This document shows, piece after piece, positions 34,230-42,350 of a DNA stretch of 64,000 nt (positions are counted from its first letter, which is position 1; each line of letters starts with the position of its first letter). The notes beneath the pieces were generated by a model. It worked only from the letters and a program-made list of their open reading frames with translations, was not told where the DNA came from and did no database searches. The DNA lies in contig CACZCQ010000005.1 in NCBI GenBank assembly GCA_902779765.1, positions 62,001-126,000 of the forward strand, given 5' to 3'. This DNA is from an uncultured Bacteroidia bacterium. GTDB taxonomy: Bacteria; Bacteroidota; Bacteroidia; Bacteroidales; UBA932. The position numbers and the translations under genes are program-made.

Positions 34230-36044
34230 TTAATTGCCGTCATTGGAAGCATTGTTCTCCCAACCGGGATTCTGGGTGATGTTCGGGTTCTTGACTATCG
34301 CCATGGCAGGGATGGGATAGAGATACTGCTTCTCTCCGAACACCCTGACGTTATCCTCCTGCGTATCCCAGGTAAGATAGTAACCTCCTCCGGGTGCGGG
34401 ATGGATCTGGACGTTGGAAGAAGTGGGATCGGGAGACACCAGACGTACCTGGCAGTCCTTGCCGCCCGGCATGGCCTGTGCAGCCTTGCGCTTCTCGTCA
34501 GTGGTGTAGAAGATCACATCGGGTTCTCCGTCGTTATCCATATCCAGCGGCTCGTCGATCACAGGAACATAGATGCCGGTGTAACTCATGGTCAGAAGGT
34601 TACCGCAAGCCCAGCGACGCAGGTCATCGAAACGGAAACCTTCGAGGCAGAGCTCGACAGCCCTTTCACGACGGACTTCCAGGATGGTCGGATCGGTAAT
34701 CTTGGGGAAATATGTTTTCTGGAACCATTCATCGACCTTGGCGGGTTTGGCCGTAAGACCTCCGGTTATGCCCGCACGGGCACGGAGCGCTCCGATGGTC
34801 TGTGCCCAGTCGGAATCGGTGAGAGTACCGAGTTCAGCCTTTGCTTCTGCATAGTTGAGAAGGACCTCACCATAGCGGAATAATGATAAGGCATTGGTAT
34901 TCAGGGTCTTTTCATCTCCGTAGGTTTCGTCTACACAGAGCTTGATAGGCTGGTAGCCAAGACGGGCGTAAGCCTTGTATTCAGGAAGGGCTTTCTTTCC
35001 TTCGCGGGTGTAACCAGGAGTACGGATGATCTGGGCAAGACGGGCGTCACGGTTCTGGCATTCGTTGTAGAACGTCTCCGTCTCCCATCCCTCACGGTCC
35101 GTATAAGGAGTACCGTCCGTCTGCAGGAAGGTGCAGATGAAAGGACGGATGAAGTTGGCGGCTGTTCCATAGGTTGCCGAAGTCCAGATCCAGTTGGCGT
35201 GATGAAGGACAGAGAGTTCATTACTGCTTATGATGGCCATCATGATCTCATCCGTCTTCGGATCCGTGTTTATGAACAGGTCACGGTATGCGGTCTTGAC
35301 GTTGCCGGTGTGAAGCTTGTAACCGGAATTGTCCATCACATACTTGGCTGCCTTGGCAGACCTGTCCAGCCATGTCTGGGCCGAAGTCGAAAGATTGAGG
35401 TTGTGATACTTGCGGAACGTTCCCTCGAACAGGGCAACACGTGAAGCGAAAGCGTAGGCGACCCATTTGGTCACGAGGGAGCAGGTGTTGTCCTTGGTGC
35501 GGGTGATGTTCTGCTCGGCGAACTCGAGGTCCTTCCAGACATTCTCCATGACGACTTCACGGGAATCCCTGGGAGCCATGAGTGCGTCGGTTTCCTCGAC
35601 ATCCAAAGCATGGTCGATCCACGGGACATCTCCGAACCTGCAGACCATACCATAATAGAAGTATGCACGGAAGAAACGGGCAAGACCGAGATAGTTGTTC
35701 TTTACGGCAGCATCGACCGTGGATTCCTCGCAGTTCTGAATGAACCAGTTGATGTTACGCAGGGTTGACCATGACCAGCCGCTGCTGTTCTCGGAATTGT
35801 AGGCACCCTTACGAAGGAATGCAGTCATACCGAAGGGACTGATGTAATCAACAAGGTTCTGTTCTATGGCGTGCTGATCACTTCCGGACGGAATGGCATT
35901 GTAGAATGACCAGGAATATGTCTCCAGTCCTGATTCCGAACTGAAGATGGCATCCTTACCAAGCTGGGATATGGGCTCTTCATGCAGGTCGCAAGCCGTC
36001 AGCATGAGGCCGGCACCGATCAGAAGTAAAAATATCTTTTTCAT
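34230..36044 (-). CDS. SusD/RagB-family nutrient-binding lipoprotein
   Basis: The 604-residue protein starts at MKKIFLLLIGAGLMLTACDLHEEP (lipobox Cys18) and has SusD features: the N-terminal SRP-like helical region (GLARFFRAYFYYGMVCRFGDVPWIDH), LLNYAEAKAELG and the C-terminal RRERAVELCLEGFRFDDLRRW. It caps the SusC barrel and binds the glycan ligand at the cell surface. Two upstream ATGs (36050, 36053) are possible starts. It follows susC by 12 nt. Ligand is inferred to be a MurNAc-containing glycan from downstream genes. Confidence 0.93.
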   Translation of the reverse strand: MKKIFLLLIGAGLMLTACDLHEEPISQLGKDAIFSSESGLETYSWSFYNAIPSGSDQHAIEQNLVDYISPFGMTAFLRKGAYNSENSSGWSWSTLRNINWFIQNCEESTVDAAVKNNYLGLARFFRAYFYYGMVCRFGDVPWIDHALDVEETDALMAPRDSREVVMENVWKDLEFAEQNITRTKDNTCSLVTKWVAYAFASRVALFEGTFRKYHNLNLSTSAQTWLDRSAKAAKYVMDNSGYKLHTGNVKTAYRDLFINTDPKTDEIMMAIISSNELSVLHHANWIWTSATYGTAANFIRPFICTFLQTDGTPYTDREGWETETFYNECQNRDARLAQIIRTPGYTREGKKALPEYKAYARLGYQPIKLCVDETYGDEKTLNTNALSLFRYGEVLLNYAEAKAELGTLTDSDWAQTIGALRARAGITGGLTAKPAKVDEWFQKTYFPKITDPTILEVRRERAVELCLEGFRFDDLRRWACGNLLTMSYTGIYVPVIDEPLDMDNDGEPDVIFYTTDEKRKAAQAMPGGKDCQVRLVSPDPTSSNVQIHPAPGGGYYLTWDTQEDNVRVFGEKQYLYPIPAMAIVKNPNITQNPGWENNASNDGN

Positions 36045-36056
36045 GTTCATCATAAT

Positions 36057-39000
36057 TTAGAAAGTAAGGGATACTCCGAAGGTAACGGTCCGCAGGAGCG
36101 GATAGGAGTTACCGTCGCCATAGTTGCTGGAACTCAGGTCAGCATCCGTACCGCGGCTTGCGGTGTAAACATCCTGATGCCTCTTGGTGATCTTGTACAG
36201 AGGAGACCAGCTCCAGAGATTCTCACCGGAGAGATAGACCCTGAGGTCGCTCAAGCCAATCTTGGAAATAAGCGTCTTCGGCAGGTTGTAACCCAGCTGC
36301 ATGCTCTTGAGACGGATGTAGGCGATATTCTGGACATAACGGCTGTTAGGATAGTTGCTTCGGCCGACCGTTCCGTTGTAGGTACAGTAACGGGGCAGGT
36401 AAGCATCAGGATTGTCGGGTGTCCAGTAGTTGCCGAGATGCCACTTCGGGATGTTGTTGTAAGGCCTGTTGTACTGGCCCCAGAACACAGCTTCCTGGCC
36501 GGGATACCAGTCCTGCTTGCCAACACCCTGGAAGAAGGCGTTCACGAAGATACCCTTCCAGTCACCGTTGAGAGTGAAGCTGTACATATAATGAGGAGCG
36601 GTATTACCGATGATGAGCTTGTCACCATGGTCATCCACGGTGTTCTTGCCGTAGTCGATCTTTCCGTTTCCGTTGCGGTCGACGTAACGTACGTCACCTA
36701 CCCTCCACTTACCGTCTGCGGAAGCCTGGACGAGCGTATTGACATAGCCCTGGAGTTCGGCTTCACTCTGGAACAGTCCGTCGGACTCGAATCCCCAGAG
36801 TTCACCGATGGTCATTCCGGCGTAGTAGTCGGAGAGAAGTCCGGTCTGGTTGTTATACTTGTCAATCACAGAAGTATAATCGTGGACTGAAGCCTTGATC
36901 CCATAGAAGAACGGACTTCCTCCCAGGTCGAACTGGTCTTTCCAGCCTATGGATATTTCCCATCCGCGGGTGGTCATGTCAGCGTAGTTGCCCTTGGGAG
37001 AAGTGGCACCGAAGACATCCGGCAGAGTCACACCGACGGTGTACATGTCGGTGGTCTTGCGGACATAGTAGTCACCGCTGAAAGTGAACCTTCCGTCGAA
37101 GAGCTGGAAATCGAGACCGCCGTCGATGGTGGTGGCGGTTTCCCAAGTCAGTCCTTCAGGTTTGACGGCAGGATTGCTTACATACTTGTTCTGGATGCCG
37201 TTCAGGACCTTCGATGAAGTACTCGGGGAGAGCAGTTCCAGATAGCTGTAAGGACTTACGTTACCGTTACCCAGGGATCCGTAGGATGCGCGGACCTTGA
37301 CGTTGCTGATATACTTGGGATCGATATTCCAGAAAGGTTCCTCGGAAATTCTCCAACCGGCGGAAACCGAAGGGAAGAATGCCCACTGCTGATCCTCAGG
37401 GAACTTGGAGGATCCGTCATAGCGGCCGTCGAATTCGAGGAGGTAGCGGTTCTTGAAATCGTAATTGACCCTGTAGAACAGACCGGCTACCCTCCACTTG
37501 TTGGCGGAACCGCTGGTGGTGATGTCCTCACCGAGGGAGAGGTTGATATTCTCGGCAGAGGAAACGATGGTTCCGTTACGGGAAACGGTCAGGGCTTCAT
37601 AGCTCTGGGTCTCGTAGTTGTAACCAGCCATCAACTTGATGTTATGGGCATCGGCGAATGAATGCGAATAGTCCGCATAGACATTGGTGGCGGTATAGAG
37701 CCTAGTAGCATTCCAGTTGGTGAGAGTGTTGGTCGTAGCTCCCAGCGCTGACGGCTCATCGGGTCCGAGATAGTAGACGATAGGCATCCTCTTCATCAGA
37801 TAGCTGTCATCTCCATAACGGAAGGTGTAGTCAGCATTGATGTGAAGGCTGTTGTTCAGGAATGAGGCGCGTGCCGCAACGGTGTTCTTGAGCAGACGGT
37901 CGTTGTTGTCCTTGTAGTTGAGTTTCTGCTCGAATGCTCCCACGTCATAGGCGGCGCAGTAGGTCGAAGTACCGTCAGGGTTGAATGCAGGCATCGTAGG
38001 CCATCCGCAGACCTCGATGTAACGGTTGATCATGATGGAACCGGAGTTCACGTAGGGCTGATGGTAGAAGGCCTGGTTGTACTCGAAGTTGTTGCTTACC
38101 TTGAGCCATTTGGTAGCCTGGAGAGAACCCTTCGCGCGGATGTTGTAGGACTTGTAGGTATCCGGATTGTAGTTGTAAAGACCGTCGAACTTGTAGAAAC
38201 GTCCGGAGAGATAGAAGTCGGCCTTGTCCGTACCACCCTGGATAGTCACGTTGTGGTCCTGGGCGAAGCTCTGGTCCTTGTAGAGGAGGTCATAGTAGTC
38301 TTCGTTGCCGTAGTAGACATACCTTCCGTCGACCACCTCGTAGTTCTGGGTGTTTCCTGCAGCCTTGCGGGCGCGGAATTCATCAAGCCATGCATCTGAA
38401 TAGGGCTGTTGGGCATTGATCTTTGCAGGAATGGTGAAGGAACGGTTATAGAATGTTTCGCGGAACATCTCCGCCCAGGTGACACCGTCGATCACGTTGT
38501 CAGGGGTCACTGTAGGTGCCCTCAAGGAAAGATTGGCGGTATAGTTGACCCTTGTGCGTCCCTTCTCCGGATTCTTGGTGGTGATCAGCACCACACCGAA
38601 GGTTCCGCGCGCTCCGTAGATTGAAGCAGATGCTGCATCCTTCAGGACAGAGACGGACTCGATGTCATTGGGGTTCAGCAGTGACGGGTCACCTTCCACA
38701 CCGTCGATCAGCACAAGTGCGCTTCCTCCCTGGCCGATGGAAGTCGTACCACGGACGTTGAAGCTGGCTGAACGGTTGGGTTTACCGTCAGAGAGAGTGA
38801 TATTGAGGTTAGGCACCGCACCTTCAAGGGCCTGGGCAAGGTTTGAAACGGAACGGTTCTCGAAAACTTCCTCACCGACCTGTTCGACAGCGCCGGTAAG
38901 GTTGACTTTCTTCTGGGTACCATAACCGACGACGACTGTGCCCTCCAGCATCTCCACATCTTCAGCCATGGAGACGTTCACGACACTCCTTCCACCTACC

Positions 39001-39281
39001 GGCACGACCTGGGTTGCGTATCCGATGCTGGAGAAGACAAGGTTCGCTCCGGATTTCACGGTAAGTGAGTACCGGCCGGCATTGTCCGTAATCGTACCGT
39101 TAAGGGTACCTTCTTCCTGGACACCGATCCCCGCCAAGGGATTGTTGCCCTGGTCCAAAACGGTTCCAGACACATTCACCGTGTTCTGGGCGAACACGTA
39201 CGGTGATGCGATTAGAACCATAAGGCAGACCGCCAGCATACGCATAAGCGGCAATCTACCTTGTGCAAAGGCTTTAATCAT
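36057..39281 (-). CDS. SusC/RagA-family TonB-dependent transporter
   Basis: The protein has 1,074 residues from 39281 (MIKAFAQGRLPLMRML). It has a signal peptide ending VFAQ and a carboxypeptidase-regulatory-like domain (VNVSGTVLDQGNNPLAGIGV...). A TonB-box region with VVVGYGTQKKVNLTGAV comes before the plug (VRGTTSIGQGGSALVLIDGVEG, DAASASIYGARGTFGVVLITTK). The large beta-barrel ends RTVTFGVSLTF. It imports oligosaccharides across the outer membrane with SusD. It is first in its transcript, after a 116-nt gap. Confidence 0.95.
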   Translation of the reverse strand: MIKAFAQGRLPLMRMLAVCLMVLIASPYVFAQNTVNVSGTVLDQGNNPLAGIGVQEEGTLNGTITDNAGRYSLTVKSGANLVFSSIGYATQVVPVGGRSVVNVSMAEDVEMLEGTVVVGYGTQKKVNLTGAVEQVGEEVFENRSVSNLAQALEGAVPNLNITLSDGKPNRSASFNVRGTTSIGQGGSALVLIDGVEGDPSLLNPNDIESVSVLKDAASASIYGARGTFGVVLITTKNPEKGRTRVNYTANLSLRAPTVTPDNVIDGVTWAEMFRETFYNRSFTIPAKINAQQPYSDAWLDEFRARKAAGNTQNYEVVDGRYVYYGNEDYYDLLYKDQSFAQDHNVTIQGGTDKADFYLSGRFYKFDGLYNYNPDTYKSYNIRAKGSLQATKWLKVSNNFEYNQAFYHQPYVNSGSIMINRYIEVCGWPTMPAFNPDGTSTYCAAYDVGAFEQKLNYKDNNDRLLKNTVAARASFLNNSLHINADYTFRYGDDSYLMKRMPIVYYLGPDEPSALGATTNTLTNWNATRLYTATNVYADYSHSFADAHNIKLMAGYNYETQSYEALTVSRNGTIVSSAENINLSLGEDITTSGSANKWRVAGLFYRVNYDFKNRYLLEFDGRYDGSSKFPEDQQWAFFPSVSAGWRISEEPFWNIDPKYISNVKVRASYGSLGNGNVSPYSYLELLSPSTSSKVLNGIQNKYVSNPAVKPEGLTWETATTIDGGLDFQLFDGRFTFSGDYYVRKTTDMYTVGVTLPDVFGATSPKGNYADMTTRGWEISIGWKDQFDLGGSPFFYGIKASVHDYTSVIDKYNNQTGLLSDYYAGMTIGELWGFESDGLFQSEAELQGYVNTLVQASADGKWRVGDVRYVDRNGNGKIDYGKNTVDDHGDKLIIGNTAPHYMYSFTLNGDWKGIFVNAFFQGVGKQDWYPGQEAVFWGQYNRPYNNIPKWHLGNYWTPDNPDAYLPRYCTYNGTVGRSNYPNSRYVQNIAYIRLKSMQLGYNLPKTLISKIGLSDLRVYLSGENLWSWSPLYKITKRHQDVYTASRGTDADLSSSNYGDGNSYPLLRTVTFGVSLTF

Positions 39282-39362
39282 AACTGGTTGGTAATTAGTT
39301 TCAGGCTCCAATAACATAGCCACAGCAAACAGGAGCCAAAATGTTCAATGTGGTGTTTCTAT

Positions 39363-39374
39363 CGTAAATTTACG
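39363..39374. promoter_or_regulatory. Perfect 12-bp palindrome upstream of susC
   Basis: The sequence CGTAAATTTACG lies about 85 nt before the susC start, in the only gap large enough for its promoter. On the minus strand it contains TAAATTTA, one base from the -7 consensus TAnnTTTG, but no good -33 TTTG is present. It may be an operator for an unseen regulator. Confidence 0.35.
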
Positions 39375-39397
39375 GATTCTACACGAAAAAAAGAAGC

Positions 39398-41566
39398 CTA
39401 TGGCCGGAAATCTTTTATCCGGACCTTCTTCAGGCCGTTGTCAGCAGATGTTCCTCCCACCTGGAGGACATAATCACCGGCACGGCTCACTACCCTGCCC
39501 TTCTCGGGATCCCACCAGCTGAAAGTCTCATCATCGATAGGGATCGCCACCTTTACGGCCTCACGGGCCTTGAGTGAAACCCTCTTCATCCCGCGCAGGG
39601 CCTTCACCGGACCTTCGGCGTCATCGGGCCTGCTCACATAAAGCTGCACGATTTCGTCACCGTCCCTGCGGCCGCGGTTCTTGACCTTCACTACCACAGC
39701 CTTCGTACCATCTTCCATGGTCTTCACCTTGGGACGGCCGTACTTGAAGGTCGTATAGCTCAAGCCGTGTCCGAAAGCATATAGAGGAGTACCGCGGAAA
39801 TAGCGGTATGTCCTGCCTTCCATGTCATAGTCGCTGAAGTCCTTCAACTGGGAATCATCTGCGTAGAATGTCAGAGGGAGTTTGCCGGAAGGATTGAATT
39901 CTCCGTAAAGCAGGTCGGCCACGGCCGTACCTCCCTCCTGACCGGGATACCAAGCCTGGACTATTGCCGAGCAGAGTCTGTCTTCATCCTTCAGGGCGAT
40001 CGTACTTCCTGAGAAGTTGACGAAAACAACCTTCTTGCCGGCATCGGCCAAAGCCTTGATCAGCTGCTTCTGGATTGCAGGGAGTTCGATCGATGTCCTG
40101 TCACCTCCGAGGAATCCGGGTATCTTGACGTCATCCATCTGCTCGCCCTCGAGCCTGGGGGTTATACCTCCGGCAAAGATGACAGTCCCGTAGCCTTCAA
40201 GTTCAGCCAAGACAGCCTGGATATCAGTTGCTACCGTGTCAAGTTCGGCGGCGTAAGGGCAGCCGCGGAGGTACTTGATGTCCGGTATCCTGGCCTTCAT
40301 GGCATCCAGAAGGGTAATGGTACGGAGAGGAGTACCCTCATAATTACCCCACATCATCACTGAATCGGCGGCATTCGGACCGACAAGCGCTACCTTCGTT
40401 TCAGGAGCAAGCGGAAGGATCCCGTCATTCTTGAGAAGGACCAGGCTCTTGCGGGCCATGTCCAGTGACTGGAGCCGGTGTTCCTCGGAGCAGAGGACGG
40501 ACTCGGGAATGGAATCCCACGGAGATTCGAAATCCATCTCGCCGAGGGCGAACCTGACGGTCAGCAGCCTCCTGACGTGGTCATCGAGATCCTTTTCCTC
40601 GAGCAAGCCCTTGGATACGGCCTCGGGAAGCAGGTATGTGAGATTTCCGCACTCGACATCCATTCCAGCCAGGGTGGCGGCTGCAACGGCCTCGACCCTC
40701 GTAGGAACCCAATTATGGTATTGCTCGCCCACGAAATCCGAGACGGCCCAGCAGTCACTGACTATCAAGCCTTTATAGTCCCACTCATTCCTAAGGATAT
40801 CCTGGAGGAGCTTCTTCGAAGCACCGCAGGGATAGCCCTCGAAGCGGTTGTAAGCGAACATGACCTCATCCACCCCGGCCTTGGTCACCAGGTCCTTGAA
40901 TGCGGACAGGTAGGTCTCCCACAAATCCCTCTCCGAAACACGGGCGTCGAAGGTATGCCTGGTCGATTCCGGTCCGGAATGAACAGCGAAATGCTTGGCG
41001 CAGGCCTGGGCCTTGAGATACCCGTCCGAACGGTCTCCCTGGAGTCCCCTGACGACGGCCATTCCCAGCTGTCCTGTCAGGTAAGGGTCCTCGCCGTATG
41101 TCTCCATTCCGCGTCCCCAGCGCGGGTCCCTGAATATGTTGATGTTAGGGGTCCAGAAAGTAAGACCGGCATACTGCAGGTTCTCGCGTGACTCCACGGT
41201 ACGTGCCAGACGGTACTTTACCCTGGCTTCGTCGCTTACTGATGTGAATACCGCCTCGATGAGCTCGGGATCGAATGAGGCAGCCATTCCTATGGGCATC
41301 GGATACATGGTGGCGTAACCGTTCCTGGCAACGCCATGGAGCGCCTCGTTCCACCAGTTGTAAGCCGGAATTCCAAGACGCGGTATCGCCTTGGAATTAA
41401 AATCCATCAAGGATGCCTTCTCCTGGAGGGTCAGTCTTCCCAGAAGGTCGTCCGCCCTTTCCGCGGGACTGAGTTTCTTGTCCATATAAGGCAGTTGGGC
41501 AACCGCAGGAAGGGTGCACAGCAGGGCGACCGAGAACGCCAGAACTTTGTAGGTCAATGATTTCAT
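39398..41566 (-). CDS. Glycoside hydrolase family 3 beta-glycosidase
   Basis: The start is at 41566 (MKSLTYKVLAFSVALLCTLPAVAQ, signal peptide), giving 722 residues. It has the GH3 N-terminal barrel (YNWWNEALHGVARNG, NIFRDPRWGRGMETYGEDP, KHFAVHSGPE), nucleophile Asp in YKGLIVSDCWAVSDF, a C-terminal sandwich (VALVGPNAADSVMMWGNYEG) and a final FnIII-like domain (VKVKNRGRRDGDEIVQLYV). The EALHGVA type is usually beta-xylosidase or beta-glucosidase, not NagZ. Its place next to the muramyl PUL may be functional or accidental. It follows pnuC by 20 nt. Confidence 0.9.
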   Translation of the reverse strand: MKSLTYKVLAFSVALLCTLPAVAQLPYMDKKLSPAERADDLLGRLTLQEKASLMDFNSKAIPRLGIPAYNWWNEALHGVARNGYATMYPMPIGMAASFDPELIEAVFTSVSDEARVKYRLARTVESRENLQYAGLTFWTPNINIFRDPRWGRGMETYGEDPYLTGQLGMAVVRGLQGDRSDGYLKAQACAKHFAVHSGPESTRHTFDARVSERDLWETYLSAFKDLVTKAGVDEVMFAYNRFEGYPCGASKKLLQDILRNEWDYKGLIVSDCWAVSDFVGEQYHNWVPTRVEAVAAATLAGMDVECGNLTYLLPEAVSKGLLEEKDLDDHVRRLLTVRFALGEMDFESPWDSIPESVLCSEEHRLQSLDMARKSLVLLKNDGILPLAPETKVALVGPNAADSVMMWGNYEGTPLRTITLLDAMKARIPDIKYLRGCPYAAELDTVATDIQAVLAELEGYGTVIFAGGITPRLEGEQMDDVKIPGFLGGDRTSIELPAIQKQLIKALADAGKKVVFVNFSGSTIALKDEDRLCSAIVQAWYPGQEGGTAVADLLYGEFNPSGKLPLTFYADDSQLKDFSDYDMEGRTYRYFRGTPLYAFGHGLSYTTFKYGRPKVKTMEDGTKAVVVKVKNRGRRDGDEIVQLYVSRPDDAEGPVKALRGMKRVSLKAREAVKVAIPIDDETFSWWDPEKGRVVSRAGDYVLQVGGTSADNGLKKVRIKDFRP

Positions 41567-41586
41567 ATCGGTTCGTATTTGTATTG

Positions 41587-42159
41587 TCAAGATATGTATT
41601 CCCCTCTCTTGCGCCAGCGGAAGAACCCGTAGGCGGAGACGATGACATAGGCTACATAAAGCGCAGTCATCCAGTATTTTCCTGCAAGGAAGCACATTAC
41701 TACCAGGACGGTGTCCCCGATCACCCACAGGATCCAGTGGTAGGGAATGGACTTGGCCAGCCATATCATCCCTATGACACAGAGCGCAGTAGAGATGGCA
41801 TCCATCCAGGGATTGCTGTCATGAAGAGTCGTAAGCAGCCAGACCAGCAGTCCCGTACCCAGCAGGAACAGGAGGGCGCTCCAGAAGGCCATCCTGGGAC
41901 TGAGACGGGTCAGATGGATTTCCGCTTCCACTGCCTCACTGTCCTTCTTCCACTGGTACAGGCCCCAGAAAGCCATCAGGACGTAATAGATGTTGAGCCC
42001 CATATTGGCCCAATTCTGTTCGAGGAAGAACTGGATTGCACAAGCCGTACTTGTGAACATTCCGAAGTACCACATAGTATTCTTCTGGAGCACTTCGAAG
42101 ATCATGTACGGTATTCCCATCACCAGGGCGATGATCTCAATAATAAGGATGACGTCCAT
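41587..42159 (-). CDS. pnuC: PnuC-family vitamin transporter
   Basis: The 190-residue membrane protein has about seven hydrophobic segments. PnuC features are MWYFGMFTSTACAIQFF, NIYYVLMAFWGLYQW (aromatic-rich), and SIPYHWILWVIGDTVLVVMCFLAGKY, which includes the conserved W-x-x-W/D region. The family takes up nicotinamide riboside or, in Bacteroidota, thiamine (PnuT). No TPP-type riboswitch is recognisable in the 191 nt upstream, so the vitamin is undetermined. It precedes the GH3 gene by 20 nt. Confidence 0.88.
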   Translation of the reverse strand: MDVILIIEIIALVMGIPYMIFEVLQKNTMWYFGMFTSTACAIQFFLEQNWANMGLNIYYVLMAFWGLYQWKKDSEAVEAEIHLTRLSPRMAFWSALLFLLGTGLLVWLLTTLHDSNPWMDAISTALCVIGMIWLAKSIPYHWILWVIGDTVLVVMCFLAGKYWMTALYVAYVIVSAYGFFRWRKRGEYIS

Positions 42160-42290
42160 GCTTGTTTACAAAAATAACAATTAAAACTGAATAATCCCTT
42201 GCATATTTCCATATTATCATCTGGTGCCCGAACAGGAACAAAACCGGGGTTTTTCCAGCCTGATAACCACCTTTGGTGTCTAAGAGGGAA

Positions 42291-42331
42291 GAAAAACGGC
42301 CGAATCCTTGCCTGAGACAACCTTATTGGCC
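42291..42331 (-). terminator. Intrinsic terminator of the TonB-receptor operon
   Basis: Outer arms GGCCAAT/ATT(C)GGCC enclose a smaller hairpin, and five T follow on the minus strand. It separates the receptor gene from pnuC. Confidence 0.65.
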
Positions 42332-42350
42332 TAACTACGGATGACCTGTG

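Noticed and set aside
42160-42290. Possible TPP or cobalamin riboswitch before pnuC
   Set aside because: I could not find the conserved thi-box or B12-box sequences on the minus strand; only the terminator hairpin of the upstream operon is clear.
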